Below, piece by piece: positions 23,235 to 30,766 of a stretch of 30,824 bases of DNA. The stretch's first letter is position 1, and every line of letters begins with the position of its first letter. The notes under the pieces are model-generated. The model saw nothing but the letters and a program-made list of their open reading frames with translations, did no database searches and was not told the origin of the DNA. Source of the stretch: Streptomyces flaveolus. GTDB taxonomy: Bacteria > Actinomycetota > Actinomycetes > Streptomycetales > Streptomycetaceae. The stretch lies in assembly GCF_000716535.1 (NCBI RefSeq), contig NZ_JNWV01000062.1, positions 1 through 30,824 on the forward strand, given 5' to 3'. The position numbers and the translations under genes are program-made.

Positions 23235-23831
23235 ATGGCGACGCGCGTACGCAAGACGAACACCGAGCAGAGGATTCTCGACACGGCGGCCGGCCTCTTC
23301 CACCGGCACGGACTGCGGGGAGTGGGGGTGGATCAGGTCATCGCGGATTCCGGGGTGGCGAAGTCGACGCTGTACGCCCACTTCCGCACCAAGGATGATC
23401 TGATCGCCGCCTACCTGCGGCGCACGGACGACTCGTGGATGGGGCAGCTGCAGGCGGCCGCCGAGGCCGCCGGACCCGATCCCGCCCAGCAGCTGGTGGG
23501 CCTGTTCGACGCGCTGCAGGCCTCCTTCGACCGCCACGGCTTCTTCGGCTGCCCCTTCATCAGCGCCGCGGTCGAGGCCGAACTCGACTCCAAGGCCCAC
23601 GCAGCCACCGTCGCCCACACCCGGCGCCGCCAGGAGTGGCTGACCAGCCTCGCCGGTGCGGCGGGGGCCGCGGAGCCGGCCGCGCTGGCCGTACACCTCG
23701 GGCTGCTGATCGACGGCGCTCTCGCCTCCGGACGCCTGCTGCAGGACCGCGCGGTCGTCGACGCGGCCAAAGCGTCGGCCCGGGCCGCCGTCCTCGCCCA
23801 CGCCGCACAGGACACCGCGACCGCTGCGTGA
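23235..23831 (+). CDS. TetR-family repressor
   Basis: This 198-aa protein has the N-terminal TetR helix-turn-helix (TEQRILDTAAGLFHRHGLRG, then GVAKSTLYAHFRTKDDLIAAY) in residues 10-60, and a ligand-binding helical domain with HGFFGCPFISAAVEAE. That last motif is common in regulators of oxidoreductase genes of this kind. The single Cys could sense electrophiles. It is divergent from the quinone-oxidoreductase-type gene with paired operators between them, indicating mutual control. The ribosome binding site is weak, and operator copy 2 lies just before the start. Confidence 0.92.
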   Translation: MATRVRKTNTEQRILDTAAGLFHRHGLRGVGVDQVIADSGVAKSTLYAHFRTKDDLIAAYLRRTDDSWMGQLQAAAEAAGPDPAQQLVGLFDALQASFDRHGFFGCPFISAAVEAELDSKAHAATVAHTRRRQEWLTSLAGAAGAAEPAALAVHLGLLIDGALASGRLLQDRAVVDAAKASARAAVLAHAAQDTATAA

Positions 23832-24202
23832 GGCCGCCGCACGGCGGATACGCCGGAGCCGGCCGGAGCCGCGAGCGCGGTGCACGGTTCCGCCTCACCG
23901 GGTCGAGCGCGGGCACTCATGCGCCTCACCGACGGCGGGGTCGACTGGGCGTCGACGGCCGTGACGCGTGCGAGTACGCCATCGAACTCGGCGAGCCCGT
24001 CCTCCCGGTAGTCGTCGACCCGGGCGTGGACAACGGGGCCCACCGTGGTCAGGCGGGAGCACGGCTGGGACCGTCTCCTGGCACACCAGCGCCTGCCCAT
24101 GCACGAGAGCACGGCGCCGAGGCGTTCCAGCGGGGCATCGAGGCAACCGTCTGCTGCGTCATGAAGGAACTCCGTGTCACCTGACCGAACAGCCGGCCAC
24201 GG
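23832..24202. other. 371-bp gap with a possible minus-strand fragment
   Basis: No complete gene is visible. On the minus strand, codons around 23930-24050 read VVHARVDDYREDGLAEFDGV, then LARVTAVDAQSTP. This has coding-like composition but no start or known domain. It may be a remnant. Confidence 0.3.
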
Positions 24203-24898
24203 TCAGACGGTGTCCGGCGCGGTGCGGTCGCCCTCCGACGGTTCCGCCGTGTCCGGCCGTCCCCGCCAGTCAGGTGCGCACCGCCCTCCGGCGGACTCGC
24301 ATACGGCCTGACCCAGCGCCACGACCGCTTCGGACAGCTCCGCGGGCAGGGAGGTCGGCCGGGCGGGCGGAACGCCAGGCAGCAGCTTTCCCCAGAGCGG
24401 CCCCGGGGAGAGCGCTTGTTCCGGCGCGGCACGGCGGCCCGGCACGCCGGCCCGATCGGGGACGGCGCCAAGACGGCCGGACACCGTCCGGGCCTCCCGC
24501 ACCAGCCGACGCCAGCACGTGTGGGGCGGGGTGTGTGTCGCCGGGCCACTGGGGAACGGGTCGTCACACGTGTCCGGCGAAGCGCATCCCGGCACCTGGG
24601 CCGCCGGGGACAGGGCGATCGCGGAGGCGCGCAGGTCCACCTCCGCCCGGGCTGTCGTCAGGGCCGCCAGGACGCTGCCGGCCAATTCCTGGCCGGACAT
24701 CTCCTTGAACCGGTTGGTGGGAAAACGGACTGCCGACGTCCGCCCGTCGGCGCACACGGTGGCCTCCACCACGCCGTCCGCGGACGAGGCCGTCACCGAC
24801 AGCGTCCGCAACTCCTCCTCGGCCCGGGCCACGGCGTCGTACCGCCGGGCGAAGTCGGCAAGAACCTCTTCCACGCTGTCTCCCGGAGACGTGTCCAC
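24203..24898 (-). CDS. YbaB/EbfC-like protein with unusual C-terminal extension
   Basis: GTG 24898 follows AGGAGGAG at 7 nt spacing. Residues 1-95 resemble YbaB/EbfC nucleoid-associated proteins: coiled helix VEEVLADFARRYDAVARAEE, then VTASSADGVVEATVCADG, FPTNRFKEMSGQELAGSV and a last helix with TTARAEVDLRASAIAL. The remaining ~135 residues are proline-rich with four cysteines (PGCASPDTCDD; HTCWRR; AVCESAGGRC) and no known domain, more than doubling the usual length. Related actinobacterial proteins often accompany secretion or regulatory clusters. Here the upstream SARP gene is on the same strand but about 320 bp away. Confidence 0.68.
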   Translation of the reverse strand: MDTSPGDSVEEVLADFARRYDAVARAEEELRTLSVTASSADGVVEATVCADGRTSAVRFPTNRFKEMSGQELAGSVLAALTTARAEVDLRASAIALSPAAQVPGCASPDTCDDPFPSGPATHTPPHTCWRRLVREARTVSGRLGAVPDRAGVPGRRAAPEQALSPGPLWGKLLPGVPPARPTSLPAELSEAVVALGQAVCESAGGRCAPDWRGRPDTAEPSEGDRTAPDTV

Positions 24899-25218
24899 CC
24901 TTCCGCTCCTCCTGTGTCGGTGCAGCGACTCGGCGTCGGCGTGCTACTAGAGACAAACGAGGGTGTCGGCGGCCATGGTTCACGCCGCCGGACCGCCGTC
25001 TCCACACGACCGTCACGATCCGGCCGCCGGGTGGTCGCACCCCGCGGCGGCAGCGCGGCGACACACCGGAACGGCGTGGGGGACCATTACCCCGCCCCCC
25101 ACGGCACACGGTCGGGCGGACGAACGGTCAAGCCCAGGCACCACGACCTCCGCGCGAACTCCGTGGCGCCGTACCGGCTCGAGGTGTCCTGAGGCGTGGC
25201 CGCGGAGCCGCCTCACGG
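24899..25218. other. 320-bp gap, no gene seen
   Basis: This lies between the SARP stop and the YbaB-like start and presumably holds the promoter of the latter. Frames in it are short or arginine-rich. I see no hairpin or repeat that stands out. Confidence 0.4.
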
Positions 25219-27330
25219 TCAGCGGTCGACGCGGTGCGTGAAGGTCCGCAGCGTTGAGCAGAGTTGCCGGCGGAACGTCTCGCCCCCGGAGAGGAGACCC
25301 ATGTCCTCGACGAGGGACGGCAGCACATGTCTCTCGGCGATGATCCACTCCGCGGCTTGCGCTCTGTCGTGGAACTGCGCAGGCCGTACCCCGGGGCGCG
25401 GGGCCGGCAGGACCAGGGCCCTGCGGTGCGGGGCGAGCAGCGCGGTGGCGGCGTCGGCGCTGTACAGATAGTGCTCGACCATCCTCGCGCGCGCCGCGGA
25501 GCGCACGCCGGCCGGATCGCACCGGGAGCTGAGTTCCGCGGCGAAGGAACGCAGCAGTCCATGACACGTGTACCGGCCCGGTACGAGCTCGGCGAGCAGG
25601 TGGTGGTCCGTCAGCTCGGCGATGTCCGAGTGCGTGTCCCGCACGCCGGTGCCGGCCAGGCTGGCGGCGGCCGGTGCGGTGATGTCGCGCGCGGGGTGCA
25701 GGCTGAGCAGCCTGAACAGTGACGCGGCGCTGGGGCTCAGCGCTTGGTAGGAGGCCGTGAAGGCACTCCTGACATCGGTGCGGACATCCCGTGTGGACAG
25801 GGCCGCGAGGCTGCCTCGGCCGTCCTGCAGCCGTGCGGCGAGCGAGGCGAGGGAGAACGCCGGTTGCAGCAGCGCCCGGGTGCCGGCGACGGCCAGCGTC
25901 AGCGGCAGTCCGCCGCACACCTCCACGATCTCCTCGGCCGCGGCACGCTCGCCCCTGAGCCGGTCCGCGCCCAGCCGGCGTTCGAGCAGTTCGAGGCTTT
26001 CCCACCGGGTCATGGGGTCGAGCGTGACGATCCGGGCGTTGTCCGTCACGGCCAGCCCCTCCAGCCGCCGACGGCTGGTGACGATCGTCAGACACCCGGG
26101 TGTGGTGGGCAGCAGGGGGCGGACCTGTTCGCTGTCACGGGCGTCGTCCAGGACGAGGAGCAGCCGGCGTCCGGCCAGGGCCCTGCGGTACGCGGAGCCC
26201 AGCGCGGCGGTGCCCGGCTGCGCGGGAACCGTTTCGATGCCCAGCGCTTCGAGCACCGTGCGCATGGCTTCACCGGGGTCGAGAGGCGCTTGCGAGGCGT
26301 GGTGGCCCCGGAGATCCACGTAGACCTGTCCGCCGGGACAGCGTGCCGCCGCCAGGTGGGCGACGTGCACGGCCAGGGTCGTCTTGCCCACTCCCGCCAT
26401 GCCGCAGATCGCGGCGGTGATGGGCGGGGCCGGGCTCTCCCCCTCCAAGGGCAGCAGTTCCAGCAACCGGTCGAGCGCCGAGCGCCGGCCGACGAAGGAC
26501 ACGCAGTCCGCAGGCAGTTGCGACGGCGCCGGCGCGGCCGGGACGGGGTCCGCCGGCCCCTTCACGGGCGCGGTGAGCCTGCGTTGCGACAGGTGCTGCT
26601 GAGCGGCTCGCAGTTCGGGACCGGGGTCGACGCCCAGTTCGTCGGCCAGACGGCGGCGGATGCCGTCGAACTGCCGCAGAGCCTCGGCCTGCCGCCCGGT
26701 GGCGGCCAGGGCGGCGATCACGCGGGCGTGCACGGCTTCGTCGAAGGGATGGCCGTCCAACGCCTGGCGCAGTGCGGTGAGCAGGTCCTCCGTCAGCGCG
26801 GGTGCCGCGGTCAGGACGACGTCGGACGCTTCCTTGACCACCGCCACGAACTCGTGCCCGACCGCCGTGAACACCGGATGCCGGCACACCAGGCTGCCGT
26901 CCGCGACGACGGGCCCGCGCCAGAGCCGCAGGGCCTCGACGAAGCGGTGGGCGGCCCGCGCGGGGTCGCCGGCCCTGACCGCGAGCCGCGCCTGCGCGCA
27001 GAGGTCACGGAAGCGCAGGAGATCGGAGTTCGAGGTGTCGACCAGCAACCGGTAACCGTCGGCGGCGCGCACGAGGTGCCTGGCGTCGGACCGGCTGCGC
27101 AGCTGGGGTTCCAGCGTTCTGCGCAGGGCACCGATGTGCCGGTGCACCACGTTGGCCGCGCTGGCCGGCGGCTCGTCGTCCCACAGGACGTCGATCGCCT
27201 CGCTCAGTGTCAGAGGGCCGGGCGCGCGCAGCACGAGCAGGGCGAAGAGGGCCAGCCTCTTGGGAGGGCCCAGATCGAGTTCGTCGGTGCCGCGCGCCGC
27301 GCGCACGGGACCGAGGATCGCGTAGCGCAC
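25219..27330 (-). CDS. AfsR-type SARP regulator with NB-ARC ATPase domain
   Basis: This 703-aa protein begins VRYAILGPVRAARGTDELDL. Residues 1-95 form the winged-helix DNA-binding domain and about 100-245 the BTAD. A linker leads to an NB-ARC ATPase with P-loop GMAGVGKTT (310-318), Walker B LLVLDD (391-396), TSR sensor (418-420) and GLPLTLAVAG. A winged-helix and short C-terminal helical part follow, without a long TPR array. AfsR-like SARPs activate secondary metabolism or transporter genes, with ATP as switch. GTG 27330 fits the family start. The frame is open up to ATG 27459, which lies inside a hairpin and abuts AAGGAG, so a longer form cannot be excluded. It is divergent from nitronate monooxygenase. 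Confidence 0.88.
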   Translation of the reverse strand: MRYAILGPVRAARGTDELDLGPPKRLALFALLVLRAPGPLTLSEAIDVLWDDEPPASAANVVHRHIGALRRTLEPQLRSRSDARHLVRAADGYRLLVDTSNSDLLRFRDLCAQARLAVRAGDPARAAHRFVEALRLWRGPVVADGSLVCRHPVFTAVGHEFVAVVKEASDVVLTAAPALTEDLLTALRQALDGHPFDEAVHARVIAALAATGRQAEALRQFDGIRRRLADELGVDPGPELRAAQQHLSQRRLTAPVKGPADPVPAAPAPSQLPADCVSFVGRRSALDRLLELLPLEGESPAPPITAAICGMAGVGKTTLAVHVAHLAAARCPGGQVYVDLRGHHASQAPLDPGEAMRTVLEALGIETVPAQPGTAALGSAYRRALAGRRLLLVLDDARDSEQVRPLLPTTPGCLTIVTSRRRLEGLAVTDNARIVTLDPMTRWESLELLERRLGADRLRGERAAAEEIVEVCGGLPLTLAVAGTRALLQPAFSLASLAARLQDGRGSLAALSTRDVRTDVRSAFTASYQALSPSAASLFRLLSLHPARDITAPAAASLAGTGVRDTHSDIAELTDHHLLAELVPGRYTCHGLLRSFAAELSSRCDPAGVRSAARARMVEHYLYSADAATALLAPHRRALVLPAPRPGVRPAQFHDRAQAAEWIIAERHVLPSLVEDMGLLSGGETFRRQLCSTLRTFTHRVDR

Positions 27331-27454
27331 TACCGCGTCCGTCTCCCGTCCGGCCTCCCCGCCGTCGGAACCGATGTCATAGGTCACGTACTGCTCGCAT
27401 GGTGGGCGCGGAAGGAAAGTAGGAATTGCTCGGGTTTGAGCAGTCAAGTAAAAA

Positions 27455-27484
27455 CACATCTCCTTGACCTGTCAAGGAGATGTG
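27455..27484 (-). promoter_or_regulatory. Perfect hairpin followed by T5 in the SARP leader (attenuator-like)
   Basis: Arms of 13 bp (27455-27467 and 27472-27484) match perfectly around a 4-nt loop. Read on the minus strand, the hairpin is followed by GTTTTTAC, the layout of an intrinsic terminator, about 125 nt before the SARP start. The 3' arm contains AAGGAGATG, an apparent ribosome binding site fused to a start codon, which the stem would hide. A dimeric protein-binding site is another possibility. Confidence 0.55.
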
Positions 27485-27613
27485 GGCCGGTCGGCGATGC
27501 CCGTCGTGCATGATGGCGACGCGACCGGCATTTCAGCTTGTCCCTCCCGGCGTCTACGGTCACGTAGGTCGGGGCAAGGGTGACCGCCCGCGGCCGGAGG
27601 AGAGGGAGCCGAC

Positions 27614-28645
27614 ATGAACCGACTGCTGGACGGCCTGGGAGTCTCACTGCCCGTCCTCGCCGCCCCGATGGCCGGCGGAGCCGGTACCCCCGCGATGGTG
27701 ACGGCGGCCGCCCGTGCGGGAGGGATGGGTTTCCTCGCCGCCGGCTACAGGCCCGCGCAGGCGCTCGCGGAGCAGATCGACGCCGTCCGGGCGGAGAACG
27801 TCCCCTTCGGCGTCAACCTCTTCGTCCCCGCCCCGGTCCCCGTGGCGCCGCAGGACTACCGCCGTTACGCCCGGGTGATCCAGCCGGAGGCCGACCGCTA
27901 CGGGATCGTGCTCGACGCCGGGGAACCGGTGACGGACGACGACGACTGGGCGAACAAGATCGATCTGCTCACGGCGTCGCCGGTGCCGGTGGTCTCGTTC
28001 ACGTTCGGTGTCCCCGATCCCGCGGTCGTCAAGGCCCTGCGCCGGTCCGGGACCATCGTCCTGCAGAGCGTCACCTCCGCGGACGAGGCCCGGCAGGCGG
28101 CTGAGGCCGGAGTGGACGGACTCGTCGTGCAGGCCTCCGCCGCGGGCGGGCACTCGGCCACGTTCACCCCGGAGACACTGCCCGCCCCCGTGCCGCTGCC
28201 GGATCTGATCGCCGACGTCCGCCGCGGCACCGCACTGCCGATCGTCGCCGGCGGAGGCATCGCCGGCCCCGCCGACGTGGCGGCCGCGCTGCGCGCCGGC
28301 GCGGACGCCACCACGGTCGGCACCCTGTTGCTGCGTACGGACGAGAGCGGGGCCGCCGCTCCGCACAAGGCCGCGCTGGCGGACCCGGCCTTCACGGAGA
28401 CCGTACTGACCCGTGCGTTCACCGGACGCCCCGCACGCGGCCTGCGCAACCGGTTCATCGAGCGGTACGACGCGGTCGCCCCGGTGGGTTATCCGGCCCT
28501 GCACCATCTCACCGCCCCGTTGCGCAAGGCGGCCATCGCCGCCGGCGACACCCGGCTCATCCACCTGTGGGCCGGTACGGGCTACCGGGAGGCGAGGGCC
28601 GAGAGCGTCGGCCGTACCCTCGAACGGCTCGCCGGTCAGCTGTGA
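27614..28645 (+). CDS. Nitronate monooxygenase (NMO, 2-nitropropane dioxygenase family)
   Basis: This 343-aa FMN enzyme should oxidise nitronates such as propionate 3-nitronate to carbonyl compounds and nitrite. Motifs: VLAAPMAGGAGTPAMVTAAA at the N-terminus, PFGVNLFVP, VSFTFGVPDPAVVKALRRSG, VVQASAAGGHSATF (the conserved Q-x4-GGH with the likely catalytic His), and the FMN phosphate loop LPIVAGGGIAGPADVAAALR with ADATTVGTLLL. ATG 27614 has GGAGGAGAGGGAG just upstream. A CTACG-GTCA-CGTAG dyad lies at 27554-27567 in its promoter region. It is divergent from the SARP gene, which might control it. Confidence 0.92.
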   Translation: MNRLLDGLGVSLPVLAAPMAGGAGTPAMVTAAARAGGMGFLAAGYRPAQALAEQIDAVRAENVPFGVNLFVPAPVPVAPQDYRRYARVIQPEADRYGIVLDAGEPVTDDDDWANKIDLLTASPVPVVSFTFGVPDPAVVKALRRSGTIVLQSVTSADEARQAAEAGVDGLVVQASAAGGHSATFTPETLPAPVPLPDLIADVRRGTALPIVAGGGIAGPADVAAALRAGADATTVGTLLLRTDESGAAAPHKAALADPAFTETVLTRAFTGRPARGLRNRFIERYDAVAPVGYPALHHLTAPLRKAAIAAGDTRLIHLWAGTGYREARAESVGRTLERLAGQL

Positions 28646-28650
28646 CCGGG

Positions 28651-28681
28651 CGCGCTCCGCCGCCGCGCGGCGCGGAGCGCG
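28651..28681 (+). terminator. Terminator hairpin after nitronate monooxygenase
   Basis: CGCGCTCCGC (28651-28660) pairs perfectly with GCGGAGCGCG (28672-28681) around an 11-nt GC-rich loop. It begins six bases after the gene's stop codon. There is no T-run, which is common in this genus. Confidence 0.6.
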
Positions 28682-28895
28682 TACCGACGGACGTCGTGGC
28701 GGAGGCTGCGCCACCCGGCTCCGCCGTGACGCACGTACTGTGCCGGCAGCACGACCCAGATAGGCCGCTGACCGCGTACAGCACGGCGCTGACCGGCAGG
28801 GCACCTTGACGGACCGCCGCCGCCGACTGCCAGGCCCTGTCGAGACCGGCGGTGCCGAGCGAGACGGACAGCAGGCCGATACGGGCCGCACGGAC
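28680..28895 (-). pseudogene. SLAC1/TehA-family transporter fragment, frameshifted
   Basis: Minus-strand codons read RIGLLSVSLGTAGLDRAWQS, then LPVSAVLYAVSGL. One frame shift later they continue IWVVLPAQYVRHGGAGWRSL and RHDVRRYA. This resembles the first helix (…GLAGL..AW..A), second helix and following loop (…YV..…R.DLRHPV) of TehA/SLAC1 anion channel proteins. Only about 70 of ~320 residues remain. It lies downstream of the zinc alcohol dehydrogenase on the same strand. Confidence 0.5.
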
Positions 28896-29018
28896 CGTGT
28901 GTCTCCGCGGGGGTGTTCTCTCTGACGTTCTTCACACAAGGTCATGAGGAGACCCGCCGGGGCGGTTGGGGGCGGGCCGTGCGGGGGCGGGCAGGACGGG
29001 GAACCCGTGCGGGCGGGG

Positions 29019-29063
29019 TCCCCGCACGGCCCGTCCCCGCACGGCCCGTCCCCGCACGGCCCG
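29019..29063 (+). repeat. Three perfect 15-bp tandem repeats downstream of the zinc dehydrogenase
   Basis: TCCCCGCACGGCCCG occurs three times without gaps. An inverted copy of 14 of these bases lies at 28973-28986, so any of the three repeats can pair with it to form alternative hairpins. The array lies just past the stop codon of the minus-strand dehydrogenase and probably acts as its transcription end. Confidence 0.8.
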
Positions 29064-29103
29064 CCCCCGCGAGGGCCGCACTCCTCGCGGGCGGCGGGGT
29101 GAC

Positions 29104-30120
29104 TCAGGCCGCGGTGTCCAGGACCACGCGGAACCGGGCCTTGCCCGAAAGCATCCGCTCGTACCCCTCCATGGCCTGGGCGAAGGGCACGACCTCGACG
29201 CTGGGCCGGATGCCGTGGGCCAGGCTGAAGGCCAGGTTGTCCTCGTTCTCGACGGCGGAACCGGTCAGGCTGCCGACGATGGCGTGCGTGCCGAAGATCA
29301 GGTCGGGGGTCGAGACCGTCAGCGGGTCGGGTGCGGCACCGACGACGACCAGCGTGCCGTTCGGGGCCAGGCCCCGTACCAGCGGGTTCATGGACGCGCC
29401 GCTGGTGGCGGTGGCGACGATGATCGAGGCGCCGCCGAGGTCGCGCAAGGCCTCGCCCGGGTCGACGGCCGTGCTGTCGATGTACTCGTCGGCGCCCAGC
29501 TTCCGGGCGAGCGCCTCCTTCTCCTCGCCCCGCGCCACCGCGGCGACCCGGTGGCCGAGGCTGCGCGCGTACTGCAGGGCCAGGTGTCCGAGGCCGCCGA
29601 TGCCCTGCACGGCGACGAGGGAACCGGCCCGGGCGTGCCCCTGCTGCAGGGCGGTGAAGGTGGTCAGGCCGGCGCACAGCAGCGGCGCCGCGTCGACGGC
29701 GGAGAGGCCGTCGGGAACGCGCACGAGCCCGCTGGCCCGGGCGTAGACCACCTCCGCGTAGCCGCCGTCGGTGGTCGTTCCGGTCTGCGGCTGGTCCAGG
29801 CAGTTGACGAAGTCACCGCGCCGGCAGGGCTCGCACTGCCCGCAGTGCCCGTTCAGGAAGCCGACACCGACGCGGTCGCCGGGCTGCCAGGCGGTGACGC
29901 CGGCGCCGACGGCGTCGATGACACCGACGACCTCGTGCCCGGGGACGACGGGCTGCGAGGGGTCCGCGCGCAGGCCCTCGATGGCCAGTACGTCGGTGTG
30001 GCAGACACCGCAGGCCTCCACCCGCAGCCGGACGTGTCCGGGCTGGGGGTCGAGGAGCTCACGCTCGACCAGCCGGAGGTTGTGGACACCGGTCGCCTCG
30101 AAGGCTCGGTACGTGGACAT
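29104..30120 (-). CDS. Zinc-dependent alcohol dehydrogenase (MDR family)
   Basis: This 338-aa protein carries the catalytic zinc site (EACGVCHTD and VVPGHEVVGVIDAVG), the four-cysteine structural zinc lobe (GHCGQCEPCRRGDFVNC), and the coenzyme loop VAVQGIGGLGHLALQYAR. The layout fits broad-range NAD(P)-dependent alcohol dehydrogenases acting on primary alcohols and aldehydes. ATG 30120 has AGGAG about 5 nt upstream. About 70-90 bp upstream lies a site resembling the TetR operators at 23163 and 23216, which suggests shared control. Confidence 0.93.
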   Translation of the reverse strand: MSTYRAFEATGVHNLRLVERELLDPQPGHVRLRVEACGVCHTDVLAIEGLRADPSQPVVPGHEVVGVIDAVGAGVTAWQPGDRVGVGFLNGHCGQCEPCRRGDFVNCLDQPQTGTTTDGGYAEVVYARASGLVRVPDGLSAVDAAPLLCAGLTTFTALQQGHARAGSLVAVQGIGGLGHLALQYARSLGHRVAAVARGEEKEALARKLGADEYIDSTAVDPGEALRDLGGASIIVATATSGASMNPLVRGLAPNGTLVVVGAAPDPLTVSTPDLIFGTHAIVGSLTGSAVENEDNLAFSLAHGIRPSVEVVPFAQAMEGYERMLSGKARFRVVLDTAA

Positions 30121-30188
30121 GCTGCTCCTGAGTGTGTGTTGTCGGCCAGGACGGGGCCAGAACGAGGTGCCGGCGTGGAAGACGACCG

Positions 30189-30209
30189 GTCTACTAAACA
30201 GACTAGCCG
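30189..30209 (+). promoter_or_regulatory. TetR-operator-like site upstream of the zinc dehydrogenase
   Basis: AACAGACTAG (30197-30206) is identical to 23162-23171 in the TetR/oxidoreductase gap, and GTCT-N7-AGAC (30189-30203) gives dyad symmetry. After TAG it continues CCG, one base shorter than TCCG in the other copies. Confidence 0.5.
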
Positions 30210-30278
30210 AGGCGCGGCCACGGGTCCTGCGTCCCGCGCACCGGGCACTGGTTCGCCCTGGACCCCGAGCGTCACCGG

Positions 30279-30558
30279 ATGGCCCCGGAGGTCGCCTCCG
30301 TCGGCCTCACGACACGCGAGGCCGCCCGCGCCGGACGGCGGGTGAGGTGGTGGACCACGACATCGGGCTGGTCGCGGGTGCGCGTCAGTACGCGGAGGGC
30401 CACCGGGGTACGGCCCGCATGCTGCTCCGCGGGGAGACGGGCGTCGTCCTGTGGGTCGCCCTCGTCGGCCCCGGCGTCGGGGGACCGCCGTACTCGGCGG
30501 CCGTCGCGGTGACGGCCGAGGTGACCGTCGACAGGCCTTTCCGGCGATCAGCGAGGTC
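30279..30558 (+). pseudogene. Flavoprotein disulfide reductase C-terminal fragment, frameshifted
   Basis: The first frame reads MAPEVASVGLTTREAARAGR. A shift near 30341 gives EVVDHDIGLVAGARQYAEGH, then RGTARMLLRGETGVVL and VGPGVGGPPYSAAVAVTAEV. A further shift gives PAISEV. This is the dimerisation domain of mercuric-reductase or dihydrolipoamide-dehydrogenase-like enzymes (…DPEVASVGLT… GARMLLREDTGVVLGVTFVGPGV… PAISEVW…). The FAD and disulfide parts are absent. Confidence 0.7.
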
Positions 30559-30683
30559 CGGCTCGGACCGCCCGGGACGCACCGTTACCGGGGCGACGCG
30601 GAAACCTGTGAGCGCCGGCCTGCCCGGTTGCCGGGCGTTCTGGCCGGCGGGTGCCGTGCGAGGTGGCCGCACCGCGTATGGCC

Positions 30684-30723
30684 GGCCGGGGCCGCTCCCG
30701 TCCTCCGTGGAGCGGCCCCGGCC
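30684..30723. terminator. Strong hairpin with 15-bp perfect arms
   Basis: GGCCGGGGCCGCTCC (30684-30698) is the exact reverse complement of 30709-30723, with a 10-nt loop. It is followed six bases later by a second hairpin. A transcription end is the simplest reading. Confidence 0.65.
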
Positions 30724-30729
30724 GTCAGC

Positions 30730-30766
30730 GGTCACCGTCGTCCTCCGCTCTCGGACGACGGTGACC
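30730..30766. terminator. Second strong hairpin with 14-bp perfect arms
   Basis: GGTCACCGTCGTCC (30730-30743) is the exact reverse complement of 30753-30766, with a 9-nt loop. Tandem hairpins of this strength suggest a bidirectional terminator, possibly for a gene beyond the right edge reading leftwards. Confidence 0.62.

Noticed and set aside
29019..29063. Tandem 15-mers as a CRISPR array
   Set aside because: There are no spacers between the units and no cas genes in the window.
27644..29677. 677-aa minus-strand frame across three loci
   Set aside because: It overlaps the nitronate monooxygenase and zinc dehydrogenase genes and has no domain.
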